Positions 17,839-27,758 of a DNA stretch of 64,000 bases are shown here, piece by piece. The notes under the pieces were generated by a model, which worked only from the letters and a program-made list of their open reading frames with translations, had not been told where the DNA came from and did not search any database. The DNA lies in contig NZ_CP090981.1 in the NCBI RefSeq assembly GCF_021513135.1, forward strand, positions 2,294,001-2,358,000, in the 5' to 3' direction. The stretch's first letter is position 1. Every line of letters starts with the position of its first letter. The stretch comes from Vibrio sp. SS-MA-C1-2 (GTDB taxonomy: Bacteria > Pseudomonadota > Gammaproteobacteria > Enterobacterales > Vibrionaceae). The position numbers were made by a program, and so were the translations under genes.

Positions 17839-19671
17839 ATGTGTGGTATTGTTGGAGCAGTGGCTCAAAGAGATGTTATTAATATTTTAATCGAAGGTCT
17901 TCGTCGTTTAGAGTATCGTGGTTATGATTCAGCCGGTATTGCCGTATTAAATCAAGATAAAGCGTATACCCGTGTTCGTCGTTTAGGCAAAGTTCAAGAG
18001 TTGGCTGATGCTGTTGCTGAAAATCCAGTTTCTGGTGGTACGGGTATTGCTCATACTCGTTGGGCAACGCATGGCGAACCTTCTGAGGCCAATGCCCATC
18101 CTCATGTGTCCAATAATATTACTATCGTTCATAACGGTATTATCGAAAATCATGAACCATTACGCGCAATGTTAATCGAGCGTGGTTATCAATTTAACTC
18201 TCAAACCGATACTGAAGTTATTGCTCACCTTATTGAGTGGGAAATGCGCACCAGTGAAACACTCACTGAAGCAGTACAAAAGACGACACCTCAATTAGAA
18301 GGTGCTTACGGTATGGTTGCGATGGACAGCACAAACCCAGATCTTCTAGTTACCGCTCGTTCAGGCAGTCCTTTGGTGATTGGTTTAGGAATGGATGAGA
18401 ACTTCCTAGCGTCAGATCAACTAGCTCTTCTAAATGTCACTCGTCGTTTCATTTACCTTGAAGAAGGTGATATTGCCGAGATCACTCGTCACAATATTAA
18501 TATTTTCGATATTAAAGGTGATGCTGTCGAGCGTGAGGTTGTTGAATCTACCGCTGAACACGATGCAGGTGAAAAAGGTCAATATCGTCACTTTATGCAG
18601 AAAGAGATTTTTGAACAACCGACAGCCTTAATCAATACCATTTCTGGAAAAATCAATAACAGTGAAGTCATTTTAGAAAGCTTAGGTACTAACGCGGCCG
18701 AATTATTAGCAAAAGTTCAACACGTTCAAATTATTGCATGTGGTACGTCTTATAACTCTGGTATGGCATCTAAATACTGGTTTGAATCGCTAGCGGGTGT
18801 CAGTTGTGATGTAGAAATTGCCTCTGAGTTCCGTTACCGTAAGTTTGTCACTCGTCCAAACAGTTTATTAATTACCCTTTCACAATCAGGTGAAACTGCA
18901 GATACTTTAGCAGCACTTCGTATTGCCAAAGAGTCTGGTTATATGGGAGTTATGACGGTATGTAACGTTGAAGGTTCTTCAATGGTGCGTGAATCAGACA
19001 TTGCTTTTATCACTAAAGCAGGTACCGAGATTGGCGTTGCCTCTACTAAAGCATTTACCACGCAACTTTCAGCACTACTCTTGTTAGTGACCGCGATTGG
19101 TAAACAAAATAGTAATATCAATCCTGAATTAGAAAAAGAGATCGTTCACGCTCTTCACACTATTCCTAATCATGTTGAGCGCGCATTAACGTTTGATAAA
19201 GAGATTGAAGCTTTAGCGATTGATTTTGCTGATAAGCATCATACTTTGTTCTTAGGTCGTGGTGAGTACTACCCTATCGCAATGGAAGCGGCATTAAAAC
19301 TAAAAGAGATCTCTTATATTCATGCTGAAGCTTATGCAGCAGGTGAACTTAAACACGGTCCACTGGCATTGATTGATGCCGATATGCCTGTCGTTGTTAT
19401 CGCGCCAACCAATGACTTACTTGATAAGCTTAAATCGAACATTGAAGAAGTTCGAGCTCGCGGCGGTTTACTGTATGTCTTTGCAGATGAACAAGCGCAG
19501 TTTGAAGCCTGTGATGGCATGAAAATTATTACCATGCCTCACGTTGATCCGATTACGGCTCCAATCTTCTATACCGTCCCAATGCAGTTATTGTCTTACC
19601 ATATTGCATTGATCAAAGGCACAGATATCGATCAACCTCGTAACCTTGCAAAAGCAGTCACCGTTGAGTAA
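17839..19671 (+). CDS. glmS: Glutamine-fructose-6-phosphate aminotransferase
   Basis: 610 residues (E. coli 609). It makes glucosamine-6-phosphate from fructose-6-phosphate and glutamine, the first step to UDP-GlcNAc. The N-terminal glutaminase has its nucleophile at Cys2 (MCGIVGAV), with HTRWATHG and HNGIIENH following. Two SIS domains contain [18 protein letters not shown] and STKAFTTQ; the C-terminus is [12 protein letters not shown]. The RBS is aagg. It is downstream of a DeoR regulator rather than glmU, and ends at a terminator. Confidence 0.98.
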   Translation: MCGIVGAVAQRDVINILIEGLRRLEYRGYDSAGIAVLNQDKAYTRVRRLGKVQELADAVAENPVSGGTGIAHTRWATHGEPSEANAHPHVSNNITIVHNGIIENHEPLRAMLIERGYQFNSQTDTEVIAHLIEWEMRTSETLTEAVQKTTPQLEGAYGMVAMDSTNPDLLVTARSGSPLVIGLGMDENFLASDQLALLNVTRRFIYLEEGDIAEITRHNINIFDIKGDAVEREVVESTAEHDAGEKGQYRHFMQKEIFEQPTALINTISGKINNSEVILESLGTNAAELLAKVQHVQIIACGTSYNSGMASKYWFESLAGVSCDVEIASEFRYRKFVTRPNSLLITLSQSGETADTLAALRIAKESGYMGVMTVCNVEGSSMVRESDIAFITKAGTEIGVASTKAFTTQLSALLLLVTAIGKQNSNINPELEKEIVHALHTIPNHVERALTFDKEIEALAIDFADKHHTLFLGRGEYYPIAMEAALKLKEISYIHAEAYAAGELKHGPLALIDADMPVVVIAPTNDLLDKLKSNIEEVRARGGLLYVFADEQAQFEACDGMKIITMPHVDPITAPIFYTVPMQLLSYHIALIKGTDIDQPRNLAKAVTVE

Positions 19672-19700
19672 CTTTAAGACTCTTTAGTTATTAAAATCTA

Positions 19701-19734
19701 ACGAGAAGCCATTTTTAAATGGCTTCTCGTTTTT
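19701..19734 (+). terminator. Rho-independent terminator after glmS
   Basis: 12-bp perfect stem acgagaagccat / atggcttctcgt, 6-nt loop, then a T-run. Confidence 0.93.
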
Positions 19735-19827
19735 ATTCCTATCTAATAAACCGAATTCAAGCAACAATTTTCAACTATAATATAATCAACTTCATTAAGT
19801 TTTACTAAATACAAAAATGAGAACAAT

Positions 19828-20022
19828 ATGGAAGCACTAACAGAAAAAACAATCTATTGCCCTTATTGTAATGAAGAGCAAACGGTCGTCGTTGATTCAA
19901 GTGATATTGGTAATGAGTATATTGAAGATTGTCAGATTTGTTGTAAGCCGATCGTATTCTCAATCAACATTGATGAGCAAGAGCAAGTCTGCATTTCAGT
20001 TCGAGATGAAAATGAAGCCTAA
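19828..20022 (+). CDS. CPXCG-motif cysteine-rich small protein
   Basis: 64 residues. Two metal-knuckle pairs, CPYC near residue 11 and CQIC near residue 36 followed by CKPI, match the CPXCG-motif cysteine-rich family, presumed zinc-binding and of unknown function. The C-terminus is acidic. It stands alone between glmS and the convergent barrel gene. The tract agaacaat before the ATG is a weak RBS. Confidence 0.82.
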   Translation: MEALTEKTIYCPYCNEEQTVVVDSSDIGNEYIEDCQICCKPIVFSINIDEQEQVCISVRDENEA

Positions 20023-20085
20023 TTACCCATTCTCATCTCAAATAAACTATACCATTAACTTAAACATCACTTAACAACACTGATA

Positions 20086-21393
20086 TTAAAATGGTTGATT
20101 AACCATAAACCAGATATTTGCGCCTTCATTCGAGATCCCAAGATCCGAACGTACGACAATACCACCAGCAAATGCACGTAATGATACCCCGCCATCAAAT
20201 TTCATGTTTGAGGTTAGATCTTTAATATCATATTCACTAGCCACTTCCCCCAGCTCTAAAAAGCCAACTAACTGAAACCAATCCAGATTTAAAAACTTCA
20301 ACCAAGAAACGTCTTCAATCGGATTATATTTCAGTGTGTAGCGGTATTCAGCACCGAAGTAAATACTGGCTTTGTCATGAAAACGATACATATCATAACC
20401 CCGCATTCTCTCCCAACCACCTAGTGTTGCACCTTCGTTGTATGGAGGACCATTCGTGACGATCACTTGATCATCTGAATAACTTTTTAAATCCCACGTA
20501 GGTGAATAGCCCGTCCAAAAGTTAAACGCTAAAATCCGTTGAGAAGCCCAATCTGACTCCCCCAACGATAGATATTTACTGGTATCTAATTGAAGAAAAT
20601 TCCAATTAGTCTCTGAATCAAATATTTGACCGTCGCGAGAAAAGCTAAAAAATTGACGGCTACCAACTGAGGGGTTTGAAGTGAAGTCGGTATTATCATA
20701 TTGAATCCCTAATTCAACAGCATGGAGGTTACCGCTAATTTTTCCATCATCGTCTTTAAAAGACTGATAACGATTAAACTGGCGAAATACCACCGTTGTT
20801 GTTCCGTTTTCTAACGGATTCCATTGACTCTCTGTAGATTGATTAACTAATAATCCATCAGACATTTTATAACGTTCGATTACATTGTTTTTACGATCGC
20901 CAATCGGTAATAAATACTCTAATTTGACATTAAACCAATTGGAGTAACCTTTACCTTCAATGTATTGATCATTACTTGAATTCGAACTTCCAGGAAGAGG
21001 TTGACTGCTATCGGTAGGCTCAAATGCACCGCCGCCATAAGCTTTCTGATTAGGATAATAGGCATACATCCCATCAATCGAAAAGAATAATCGCTCCACA
21101 TATGGAACTTGATAATTCCAAACACCTAAGCCAAGTCCATAACTATCAGATCCTCCGCCATAGACCGTGCCACCTATAGTTAATTGCTCTTGACCTACCC
21201 CTTGCATAACGGTACCAACGCCTGCATTGAAACCCATAGAGTCGGTACTAAAAAGATAAGGGAGAATCATCTGATTCTTTTTAAGGTGCCCTTTGTCTTC
21301 TCTTTCTATGATATGTTTACTGGTAACAATGGTCGTCGCAAAAGCAGAAGAGTTCATTGACAATATCGCCATCAGTGTTAATAACTTTTTCAT
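20086..21393 (-). CDS. Omp85/BamA-type surface antigen barrel without POTRA
   Basis: 435 residues. An N-terminal signal peptide (ends SSAFA-TT) is followed directly by amphipathic beta-strands. Near residues 315-330 GGWERMRGYDMYRF contains the RGY/RGF-type motif of Omp85-superfamily barrels, and the C-terminus ends in the outer-membrane signature FMVNQPF (terminal Phe). There is no room for POTRA domains, so this is a stand-alone D15-type barrel; its substrate is unknown. It is the first of several outer-membrane proteins encoded between 20 and 28 kb. Confidence 0.8.
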   Translation of the reverse strand: MKKLLTLMAILSMNSSAFATTIVTSKHIIEREDKGHLKKNQMILPYLFSTDSMGFNAGVGTVMQGVGQEQLTIGGTVYGGGSDSYGLGLGVWNYQVPYVERLFFSIDGMYAYYPNQKAYGGGAFEPTDSSQPLPGSSNSSNDQYIEGKGYSNWFNVKLEYLLPIGDRKNNVIERYKMSDGLLVNQSTESQWNPLENGTTTVVFRQFNRYQSFKDDDGKISGNLHAVELGIQYDNTDFTSNPSVGSRQFFSFSRDGQIFDSETNWNFLQLDTSKYLSLGESDWASQRILAFNFWTGYSPTWDLKSYSDDQVIVTNGPPYNEGATLGGWERMRGYDMYRFHDKASIYFGAEYRYTLKYNPIEDVSWLKFLNLDWFQLVGFLELGEVASEYDIKDLTSNMKFDGGVSLRAFAGGIVVRSDLGISNEGANIWFMVNQPF

Positions 21394-21457
21394 TTCAACA
21401 TCCTTGTATTGCTAACACTTATTCGTACCACCAAATCAATTAAATAAGCCGCGATGA

Positions 21458-22297
21458 TTAAATTAACCCTAACTCTTTTAATCTTTCTGTAAGGTACTCC
21501 CCTGCCGTATAATTATCAGAAAGACGAACATCTGGGTGAGGATGTAAAAAAAGTGGTAATGAAATGCGCGAATTCTGCTGGGCTTCACCCGTTGGATTAA
21601 TCACTCGATGCGTAGTTGAAGGAAAATAACCTTGTGAAGCCTCTTGCAGCATATCACCGGTATTAATAATTAAATTACCAAAATCACAAGGGACATCTAA
21701 CCAAGTTCCATCTTTTTTCAATACTTGTAAACCTGGCTCGTTAGCCGCTGGTAAGATCGTTAATAAGTTAATATCTTCATGGGCAGCTGCACGAATCGCG
21801 CCCGGCTCTTCTGTCCCAAGCATGGGAGGGTAATGAAGAATACGTAACAGAGTATCTTCACTTTTGGCAATCATTTCTGAAAGTTGAATTGAAAATTTTT
21901 CTGCAACTTCTATTGGCGAGTGAGCTTCAACCCATGATAGTAATGTTTCAGCAAAAAGAGAGGTTTGTTTATAATAGGCATCAACTTCCTCTTTTAATTC
22001 TTTAGGGACTTGTCCCCAAGGATAATAGTGATAGAACTCTTTAATATCTTTGACCGTTGCACCTTTTGCCGTTTCAGACACGGTTGCAGGAAAAAATCCA
22101 TCTTGTGTTTTGGGATTAAAACGGAATAACTCTTTTTGCTCTGAATTAAAAAATTGCTGCCAATGACTATAAATCGATTCTAAAGATTCTTTTTTTATTG
22201 GATGATTGGTTAGAACTGCAAAGCCAGTGTGACGGAGAGAATTGACAAATTGTTCAGGTGCAGTAGATGATTGAAAGTCAATGGTTGTTAAGTTCAT
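21458..22297 (-). CDS. 2-oxoglutarate/Fe(II) oxygenase, isopenicillin-N-synthase-like
   Basis: 279 residues. The non-haem diooxygenase N-terminal domain is at about 5-110. The catalytic domain has the HxD pair in AAHEDINLLTIL, the distal His in TTHRVINP and the 2OG-binding Arg in SRISLPLFLHPH. This is the plant-type/bacterial IPNS-like oxygenase family. The substrate is unknown and no biosynthetic cluster surrounds it. An ERIC element lies immediately upstream (22319-22437), leaving under 25 bp of unique sequence before it. Confidence 0.88.
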   Translation of the reverse strand: MNLTTIDFQSSTAPEQFVNSLRHTGFAVLTNHPIKKESLESIYSHWQQFFNSEQKELFRFNPKTQDGFFPATVSETAKGATVKDIKEFYHYYPWGQVPKELKEEVDAYYKQTSLFAETLLSWVEAHSPIEVAEKFSIQLSEMIAKSEDTLLRILHYPPMLGTEEPGAIRAAAHEDINLLTILPAANEPGLQVLKKDGTWLDVPCDFGNLIINTGDMLQEASQGYFPSTTHRVINPTGEAQQNSRISLPLFLHPHPDVRLSDNYTAGEYLTERLKELGLI

Positions 22298-22318
22298 TAG
22301 ATAATTCCTTTATCAATG

Positions 22319-22437
22319 TATACCCGTGTTACTTGAAGTTGCTAGGTTGTTGGCTGTGCTCATTCGTCGCAATCATATAGAGCGCCTGGGCCTCATTCAC
22401 TTACCGCCTACTAGCAACTCCAATTACTTTAGATATA
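22319..22437 (-). repeat. ERIC element, copy 2 (reverse orientation)
   Basis: Begins TATACCCGTGTTACTTGAAG and ends CAATTACTTTAGATATA. It is the reverse complement of copy 1 with a few deletions. It sits 22 bp from the oxygenase start codon, so its promoter must lie within or beyond it. Confidence 0.88.
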
Positions 22438-22482
22438 GTTAGTTATTATTTTGATTGGTTTATTTAACTGATAATTTTACCA

Positions 22483-22848
22483 CTATGCAAGTTTTTCATT
22501 TGAGTATTTATCTATCTTAACTCGTTTCATTTTATCATTAGCGCTTAAATAAAGCGCTAAACAATAGAAAAAGCCAATAGTAAACCCAATTAAGAATGGC
22601 TGATCACCAAAACTTATATAGTGATAAAAAGAATAAAGTAGCTTACTGATTAAAAATACAAATAAAATTATTGATAGTTTTATATTCTCGATTAAAACAA
22701 ATATGATCAATGAAAATATAGCCGACAACAGACCATAAACTAAGGCTATAGGAGCAAAAGGCTGGTGAGTGGTATTGGTGGATAAGAGAACAACCAAAAC
22801 ACTGAGAAGAGAAAATAAAGCTTCAACAGTAAAACGAGAGATTTTCAT
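22483..22848 (-). CDS. Hypothetical four-helix membrane protein
   Basis: 121 residues with four hydrophobic segments (about 8-25, 33-52, 58-75, 85-103) and a basic, hydrophilic C-terminus. The family is not recognised. Its downstream end is 46 bp from ERIC copy 2. The start ATG is followed by a typical short basic N-terminus (MKISR), but the RBS is weak. Confidence 0.55.
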   Translation of the reverse strand: MKISRFTVEALFSLLSVLVVLLSTNTTHQPFAPIALVYGLLSAIFSLIIFVLIENIKLSIILFVFLISKLLYSFYHYISFGDQPFLIGFTIGFFYCLALYLSANDKMKRVKIDKYSNEKLA

Positions 22849-23014
22849 GTGTCTAAATGACTTCCTAATACAAAAATAATTTTAAAGCTCTGTCCAGTAA
22901 TAATACCCACAAATTAACATATTTACAACATCGACACCTAAATAATATACATGCGAAACATATCGTTTTTACTTATAATTCTGTTTTAGCTTTATCTTCC
23001 ACATGCTACTTAAC

Positions 23015-23066
23015 AAAAAAACACCCCTTAACAAATGAAATTAATTCCATATTGGTTAAGGGGTGT
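23015..23066 (-). terminator. Terminator after pldA
   Basis: Perfect 12-bp arms acaccccttaac / gttaaggggtgt. Read on the minus strand the stem is followed by a run of six T (plus-strand aaaaaa at 23015). Confidence 0.88.
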
Positions 23067-23119
23067 CCTTAAAGATAATTAATTAAAGCGGTGTAATACG
23101 TGGTTTAAATTAGCATCAG

Positions 23120-24133
23120 TTATAATATATCGGTTAATGCTACACCTATACCAACCGTTTGTTGATTATGGTCATAATCAATCAAACTTTCACCATAGCC
23201 ACCAGTATATTGCACATAACCACGTAAATGTCCCCACAATGGGAAGGTCATCCCTAACTCAACGTAACCCTTGCCTTCAGAAAAATTTTGTCGCCCTAAA
23301 GCACTGAATTCTACATGTTCCATTTTATAAGCACCGGCTAGCTCGAAGTGTCCCATGTAGTCTTGAATATCGGGATTATCATCACCATCCGACTGAAATG
23401 GATCACTTTTGTTCTCCTCAGGAAGTCGCCACCATGGTTTAAAAGAGAAGGCATAATTATCTTTCTCAAATAGAAAATCAAGATAGATACGATTCCAGCT
23501 TCTTGATAATCCTTGAGTTCGACCGTTAGATTCATGCTCAAAACCTACACTTCCCCACAAGTTAAGATCGAGGGGTTTCCAAGGCATGGGTGCCATATAA
23601 AAAACTTCCGGTTGATAATTGGTTTCTCTAAAAGGACTGGAAATATCATCGGCGTATAATTGCCACCAAGACTTAATTGTAAAGGCAAAGTAAAGCCCAT
23701 CATCAGGTAAGAGCATATCACCCCAATTTAATGGCACTTTGAAGCTGACTTGGAATTTAACCTCCGTATTTTTTAACCCATCAGGCCACTCTTCCGTGAT
23801 ATCACCATCGCCATATACTTTATAAACATCTTTATTAATATCACTGGTATAACGAGCAGGAAGGATATAGTTCATTTTATGAGGCGTAATAACAAACGGA
23901 TCAAACTCTCGCGAACTTTCGTGAACAAAGCGTTTTGCGACAAGACTATCGTTCTCATCGGTTTCAAAATTATTCTTCTCTTGACACAATTTTTTTATTT
24001 GCTCTAGAGTAATATTTTCATTGGTTTTATCAATTTCATCCAATAAACACTCAGAATAAGGATCATTAGCCAGAGTGGGTATTGGTAGTGTAAGGGCTGC
24101 CCCCATCGCTATTAATAATGTCCTTTTCAACAT
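23120..24133 (-). CDS. pldA: Outer-membrane phospholipase A
   Basis: 337 residues. The signal peptide ends TLAND. The catalytic region GFEHESNGR...SRSWNR places His200, Ser202 and Asn214 as the OMPLA triad (E. coli HxSNG...SRSWNR). Beta-strands follow to the C-terminus. It hydrolyses outer-membrane phospholipids when lipid asymmetry is lost. The pre-barrel segment (about 25-90) is longer than in E. coli and carries two cysteines (C29, C50). Monocistronic, with its own terminator. Confidence 0.94.
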   Translation of the reverse strand: MLKRTLLIAMGAALTLPIPTLANDPYSECLLDEIDKTNENITLEQIKKLCQEKNNFETDENDSLVAKRFVHESSREFDPFVITPHKMNYILPARYTSDINKDVYKVYGDGDITEEWPDGLKNTEVKFQVSFKVPLNWGDMLLPDDGLYFAFTIKSWWQLYADDISSPFRETNYQPEVFYMAPMPWKPLDLNLWGSVGFEHESNGRTQGLSRSWNRIYLDFLFEKDNYAFSFKPWWRLPEENKSDPFQSDGDDNPDIQDYMGHFELAGAYKMEHVEFSALGRQNFSEGKGYVELGMTFPLWGHLRGYVQYTGGYGESLIDYDHNQQTVGIGVALTDIL

Positions 24134-24237
24134 ACTGTATCGTCCTTATTTAACTCATTCATATTGCAACAGTTATGTTGCTTTAGCTCTTAAAAATAAG
24201 TATATGTCAGTTTTTTTTGATATTTTTAAAATACAAA

Positions 24238-24272
24238 AAAAAGTCATAAATCAGATTGAGTTATGACTTTTT
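24238..24272. terminator. Bidirectional terminator between two barrel genes
   Basis: 12-bp stem aaaaagtcataa / ttatgacttttt with an 11-nt loop. It lies 30 bp past the 3' end of the minus-strand gene at 24303. Confidence 0.85.
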
Positions 24273-24302
24273 CTAATAATTTATCCACTAAGGCAGATTT
24301 AA

Positions 24303-25250
24303 TTATTTAAATGGATTTTTTGCAATCGGCGCAACAAATACTTTTAGATTAAATTGTGGTGTATATGCGATTGAATCAGCATCCCATGATTCAAGGTCAG
24401 TCATATCATCAGTATCAGATCTCATCACATAATATTGAGCTTCAACGCCCCAACGCACAGGCATTTGGCCAATACGAGCCATGCCGATATAACCTAAACC
24501 AACTGGCACATTAAAACGATCTTTACCGTGTTTTTTCCAGTCAATAGAGATATTTGGCGTCATACCAATTAACCCTGTATCATTAACTTTATAGTTAATA
24601 AAATATTGAATATCCGATTGACTGGTATCTTTACGGTTACTGGTTCCTGCAAAACTCCACCATTGTTGAGCTAAAATACCCAGATTCCAACTATCAATAC
24701 TGGTTATATCACCAGATTCACTACCTAAACGCGCCACTAAAGCAGCAGGACCCACTTGCCATTTCTCTTGGCCCAAATTATCTTCTGTTGCCGTTGGCGC
24801 GATCATCGTTGGACCCACTCCCCAGATCCAACCATCATCACGGTTGGGTGCCGCTAACGACATAAAGACAGTATCCCCTAACCCATTTGTACGGCCATCG
24901 GCAAAGATGTCACTCGGCGTTGAATCTTCAGCTACACCTTGACCTGGTGAACTATATTGTTGCAATACCATACGGTTTACTAAATTCCATTCACCATCCA
25001 TGATTGGCACTGGCATAACGGGTTGGAAACTAAAACGGTTTTGCATTTCATGACCACCACCACGCGTTTTTAACGTGGTGTAATCATTTTGAGCAACCAA
25101 CATCCATGCGTCAGATACTGGGTTAGCCGATTTTTTTGCAGCTTGAGCTAATGACATTTCGCCGCTGTTATCTGCAGCCATAGTTGTGGAACTTAAAAGA
25201 AAAGGAATTGAAGCAGCTATCGAGAATTTTATTATTTTATTTTTCATCAC
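24303..25250 (-). CDS. Outer-membrane beta-barrel protein, unknown
   Basis: 315 residues. A signal peptide ends TTMAA. After a short linker the chain alternates as a beta-barrel and resembles the SphA/MetA-type 'phenol degradation' outer-membrane channel group (segments such as NRFSFQPVMPVPIM, GLGDTVFMSL, WGVGPTMIAPTATE, WQVGPAALVARLG). It ends NPFK rather than a terminal aromatic. Substrate unknown. It diverges from the PafA-like phosphatase gene across a 313-bp region. Confidence 0.7.
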   Translation of the reverse strand: MMKNKIIKFSIAASIPFLLSSTTMAADNSGEMSLAQAAKKSANPVSDAWMLVAQNDYTTLKTRGGGHEMQNRFSFQPVMPVPIMDGEWNLVNRMVLQQYSSPGQGVAEDSTPSDIFADGRTNGLGDTVFMSLAAPNRDDGWIWGVGPTMIAPTATEDNLGQEKWQVGPAALVARLGSESGDITSIDSWNLGILAQQWWSFAGTSNRKDTSQSDIQYFINYKVNDTGLIGMTPNISIDWKKHGKDRFNVPVGLGYIGMARIGQMPVRWGVEAQYYVMRSDTDDMTDLESWDADSIAYTPQFNLKVFVAPIAKNPFK

Positions 25251-25563
25251 GTTTCCATTCTTATTGTTATAGATATGAATTCTTTTGCTGTGAAATATCT
25301 TAAACGATCATAAAAAACGATAAACCGTGATTGATAAAACAGATTGTTCTAATCTATAGGACAATACAAAACACAGATAATTATTATGTATCAATTGATT
25401 AACAAGCAACTTAGTGAAAATTTCAGATAACAAATTAAAACTAAAGTGTTGATCAAATCTGCTCTCGAATAGCTGTTTAATATTTCCGTTTTTGCAGATT
25501 TTTCAAATTTGTTTTGGGTGATTATAGTTAAAGACAATAATAAATATTCAATAAAGGTATACG
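25251..25563. other. Divergent intergenic region, no gene seen
   Basis: 313 bp, very AT-rich, between two divergent envelope genes. I looked for a clear PHO box for the phosphatase and found none. Confidence 0.5.
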
Positions 25564-27276
25564 ATGAAAAAACTTCCTTTAATTTTTTGTAGCTCACTGT
25601 TGGCCAGCAGTGTTTTTATCAATGTACAAGCTGCAGAGACTCAGCCAAAATTAATTTTACAAGTAACTGTTGACGGTTTAAGAGCTGATTTAATCGAAAG
25701 ATATAAACATCATTTTTCAGATGATGGTTTTAAATATTTAATGGATCAAGGCGTCTATTATACCAATGCGAATTATGAACATGCGAACACTGAAACTATC
25801 GTGGGTCATGTTTCATTAGCGACCGGTGCTCCGCCAAGTGTTCATGGCATGGTAGGTAATGTTTGGTTTGACCGTAAATTAGATCGTCTGGTCTATAACG
25901 TGGAAGATCCGAATTATCACATGTTAACGTCGGGTGCTGGCGTAAATAGTCAAACCGAAGTGGATCCAACCCAAAAAATCGCTAAGGGAGATGGTCGTTC
26001 ACCTCTGCCTATGCTCTCTTCTACTTTTAGTGATGAGTTATCGATTGCGACCAATGGTCAATCTAAGATTTTCTCTGTTTCAGTCAAAGATCGCGGCGCA
26101 ATCTCTTTAGGCGGTGATAATGGCAAAGCTTTTTGGTTTTCAAAATCTAAAAATCAATTTGTCACCAGTAATTATTATTATGATGCTTATCCGACTTGGG
26201 TTGAAACCTGGAATGCACAACAATACCCAGACCGATATAGCGATCAACAATGGCAGTTATCATTGCCGAATAAAGAATACTTTAATCGTAATCAATCGTT
26301 AGCAGATAATGATCATATTATCGATCTTGCTGGTTTCAATAAGCATTTCCCACACTCTTTTGGTCATTCATCTGGTAAATATTTTGGTACGTTACTAACA
26401 TTAAGCCCAGCGGGTGATGAATTGACTTCTGACTTTGCCAAACAACTGATTAAGGAAGAAGAATTAGGACAAGATAATGTTACCGACTTCTTAGCCGTCA
26501 GTTTTTCATCTACCGATTATATTGCCCATATTTTTGGCCCTTCAACGTTAGAAGCGGAAGATAACTTGGTTCGCCTCGATAAAACACTTGCAGATCTCTT
26601 TAACAGTGTCGATAAATCAATTGGTCTCAAAAATGTATTAATTGTGCTTTCGGCCGATCACGGAACACCTGAAGCAGCCCCTGTCTCACATGAAATTGGC
26701 GATCATGATGCCCACTACTTTCAAAAAAATGCCTTAGTTACCGCACAAATGGCGATACGATTAAAGAAAGAGTTTGGGCTATCTACTGATGTGATTAAAC
26801 TTTACAGCCAACCTTATATTTATTTAGATCATGAAATATTAAAAAAGAAAAAGATAGCACCGGAGCAGATAGAAAATTTAATCGCTGAAGAGTTAGTGAA
26901 GATTTATGGTGTTTCATCCGCCGTAACTCGTCATCAAATTGAAAGCAATCAACTACCAGAATCACGAGTTGGGAAGTTAATCATTCAGAACTACCACCCT
27001 CAACGTTCTGGGGATATTCATGTCATCTTCTCTCAACGCACATATATTAATGATATGGATGGTTTGACCATTGCCTCTACTCATGGCTCACCTTGGCGTT
27101 ATGATACCCATGTACCGGTTATTTTTGCGGGTTTATCTTTAGACTCAAAAATGATTGATCGAGAAATAACACCTTATGATATTTCTCCAACATTATCTAA
27201 CTTCCTTGGTATTAATCAACCAAGTGGTGCAACCGGGAATGTTTTAATTGAAGTTACAGAAAATAAATTAGATTAA
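25564..27276 (+). CDS. PafA-like alkaline phosphatase (type I phosphodiesterase family)
   Basis: 570 residues with a signal peptide (ends VQAAET). The alkaline-phosphatase superfamily metal site is intact: DGLRADL, the Thr nucleophile in NTETIVGHVSLATG, SADHGTPEA and the late STHGSPW motif. A KDR (SVKDRGAISLGG) occupies the place of the phosphate-monoester-binding Lys/Arg of PafA, which favours a monoesterase over a nucleotide pyrophosphatase. Periplasmic phosphate scavenging is the likely role. The RBS is aaaggtatacg before ATG. It is followed by an ERIC-packed intergenic region. Confidence 0.88.
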   Translation: MKKLPLIFCSSLLASSVFINVQAAETQPKLILQVTVDGLRADLIERYKHHFSDDGFKYLMDQGVYYTNANYEHANTETIVGHVSLATGAPPSVHGMVGNVWFDRKLDRLVYNVEDPNYHMLTSGAGVNSQTEVDPTQKIAKGDGRSPLPMLSSTFSDELSIATNGQSKIFSVSVKDRGAISLGGDNGKAFWFSKSKNQFVTSNYYYDAYPTWVETWNAQQYPDRYSDQQWQLSLPNKEYFNRNQSLADNDHIIDLAGFNKHFPHSFGHSSGKYFGTLLTLSPAGDELTSDFAKQLIKEEELGQDNVTDFLAVSFSSTDYIAHIFGPSTLEAEDNLVRLDKTLADLFNSVDKSIGLKNVLIVLSADHGTPEAAPVSHEIGDHDAHYFQKNALVTAQMAIRLKKEFGLSTDVIKLYSQPYIYLDHEILKKKKIAPEQIENLIAEELVKIYGVSSAVTRHQIESNQLPESRVGKLIIQNYHPQRSGDIHVIFSQRTYINDMDGLTIASTHGSPWRYDTHVPVIFAGLSLDSKMIDREITPYDISPTLSNFLGINQPSGATGNVLIEVTENKLD

Positions 27277-27340
27277 AAAGCAGGCTTAATTACTATTTGA
27301 TGGTCAAATAAATTAGATTTTTGAATCAAAGGTAAGTGAG

Positions 27341-27464
27341 TATACCTAAAATAATTGGAGTTGCTATTAGGCGGCAAGCGAGGCCCCATGAGTATAGGCG
27401 TTTTATATGATTGGGGTGAACGAGCGACGCCAACGACCTAGCAGCTTCAAGTATGAAGGGTATA
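27341..27464 (+). repeat. ERIC element, copy 3
   Basis: Full element from TATACCTAAAATAATTGGAG to AAGTATGAAGGGTATA, with a small deletion after ggcggcaagcg. Confidence 0.9.
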
Positions 27465-27568
27465 AAGCCCCATAAGTATAGGTACGTTATATGATTGGGG
27501 CGAGCAAACGCAGCTCATTACTTTTATAAACTGAGTCTAGCTAGTAACTTCAAGTAAGAAAAGTATAT
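27465..27568 (+). repeat. ERIC fragment directly joined to copy 3
   Basis: Starts inside the element (gccccataagtatagg), runs through atgattggggcgag and a diverged right half, and ends cttcaagtaagaaaagtata. It abuts copy 3, giving a 1.8-unit direct array. Confidence 0.75.
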
Positions 27569-27630
27569 AATTAATCATAAAGCGAATTTAAAGCGCGTTA
27601 AATTAATCAGTGTGCTTAAAGCAGGCTATT

Positions 27631-27758
27631 TATACCTAAAATAATTGGAGTTGCTAGTAGGCGGCAAGGGAGTGAGGCCCCATGAGTATAGATGTTTTAT
27701 ATCATTGGGGTGAACGAGCGACGCCAACAACCTAGCAGCTTCAAGTATGAAGGGTATA
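27631..27758 (+). repeat. ERIC element, copy 4, overlapping a regulator's 5' end
   Basis: Full-length element ending in gggtata at 27758. The first 22 codons of the reading frame at 27692 lie inside it. Confidence 0.92.
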
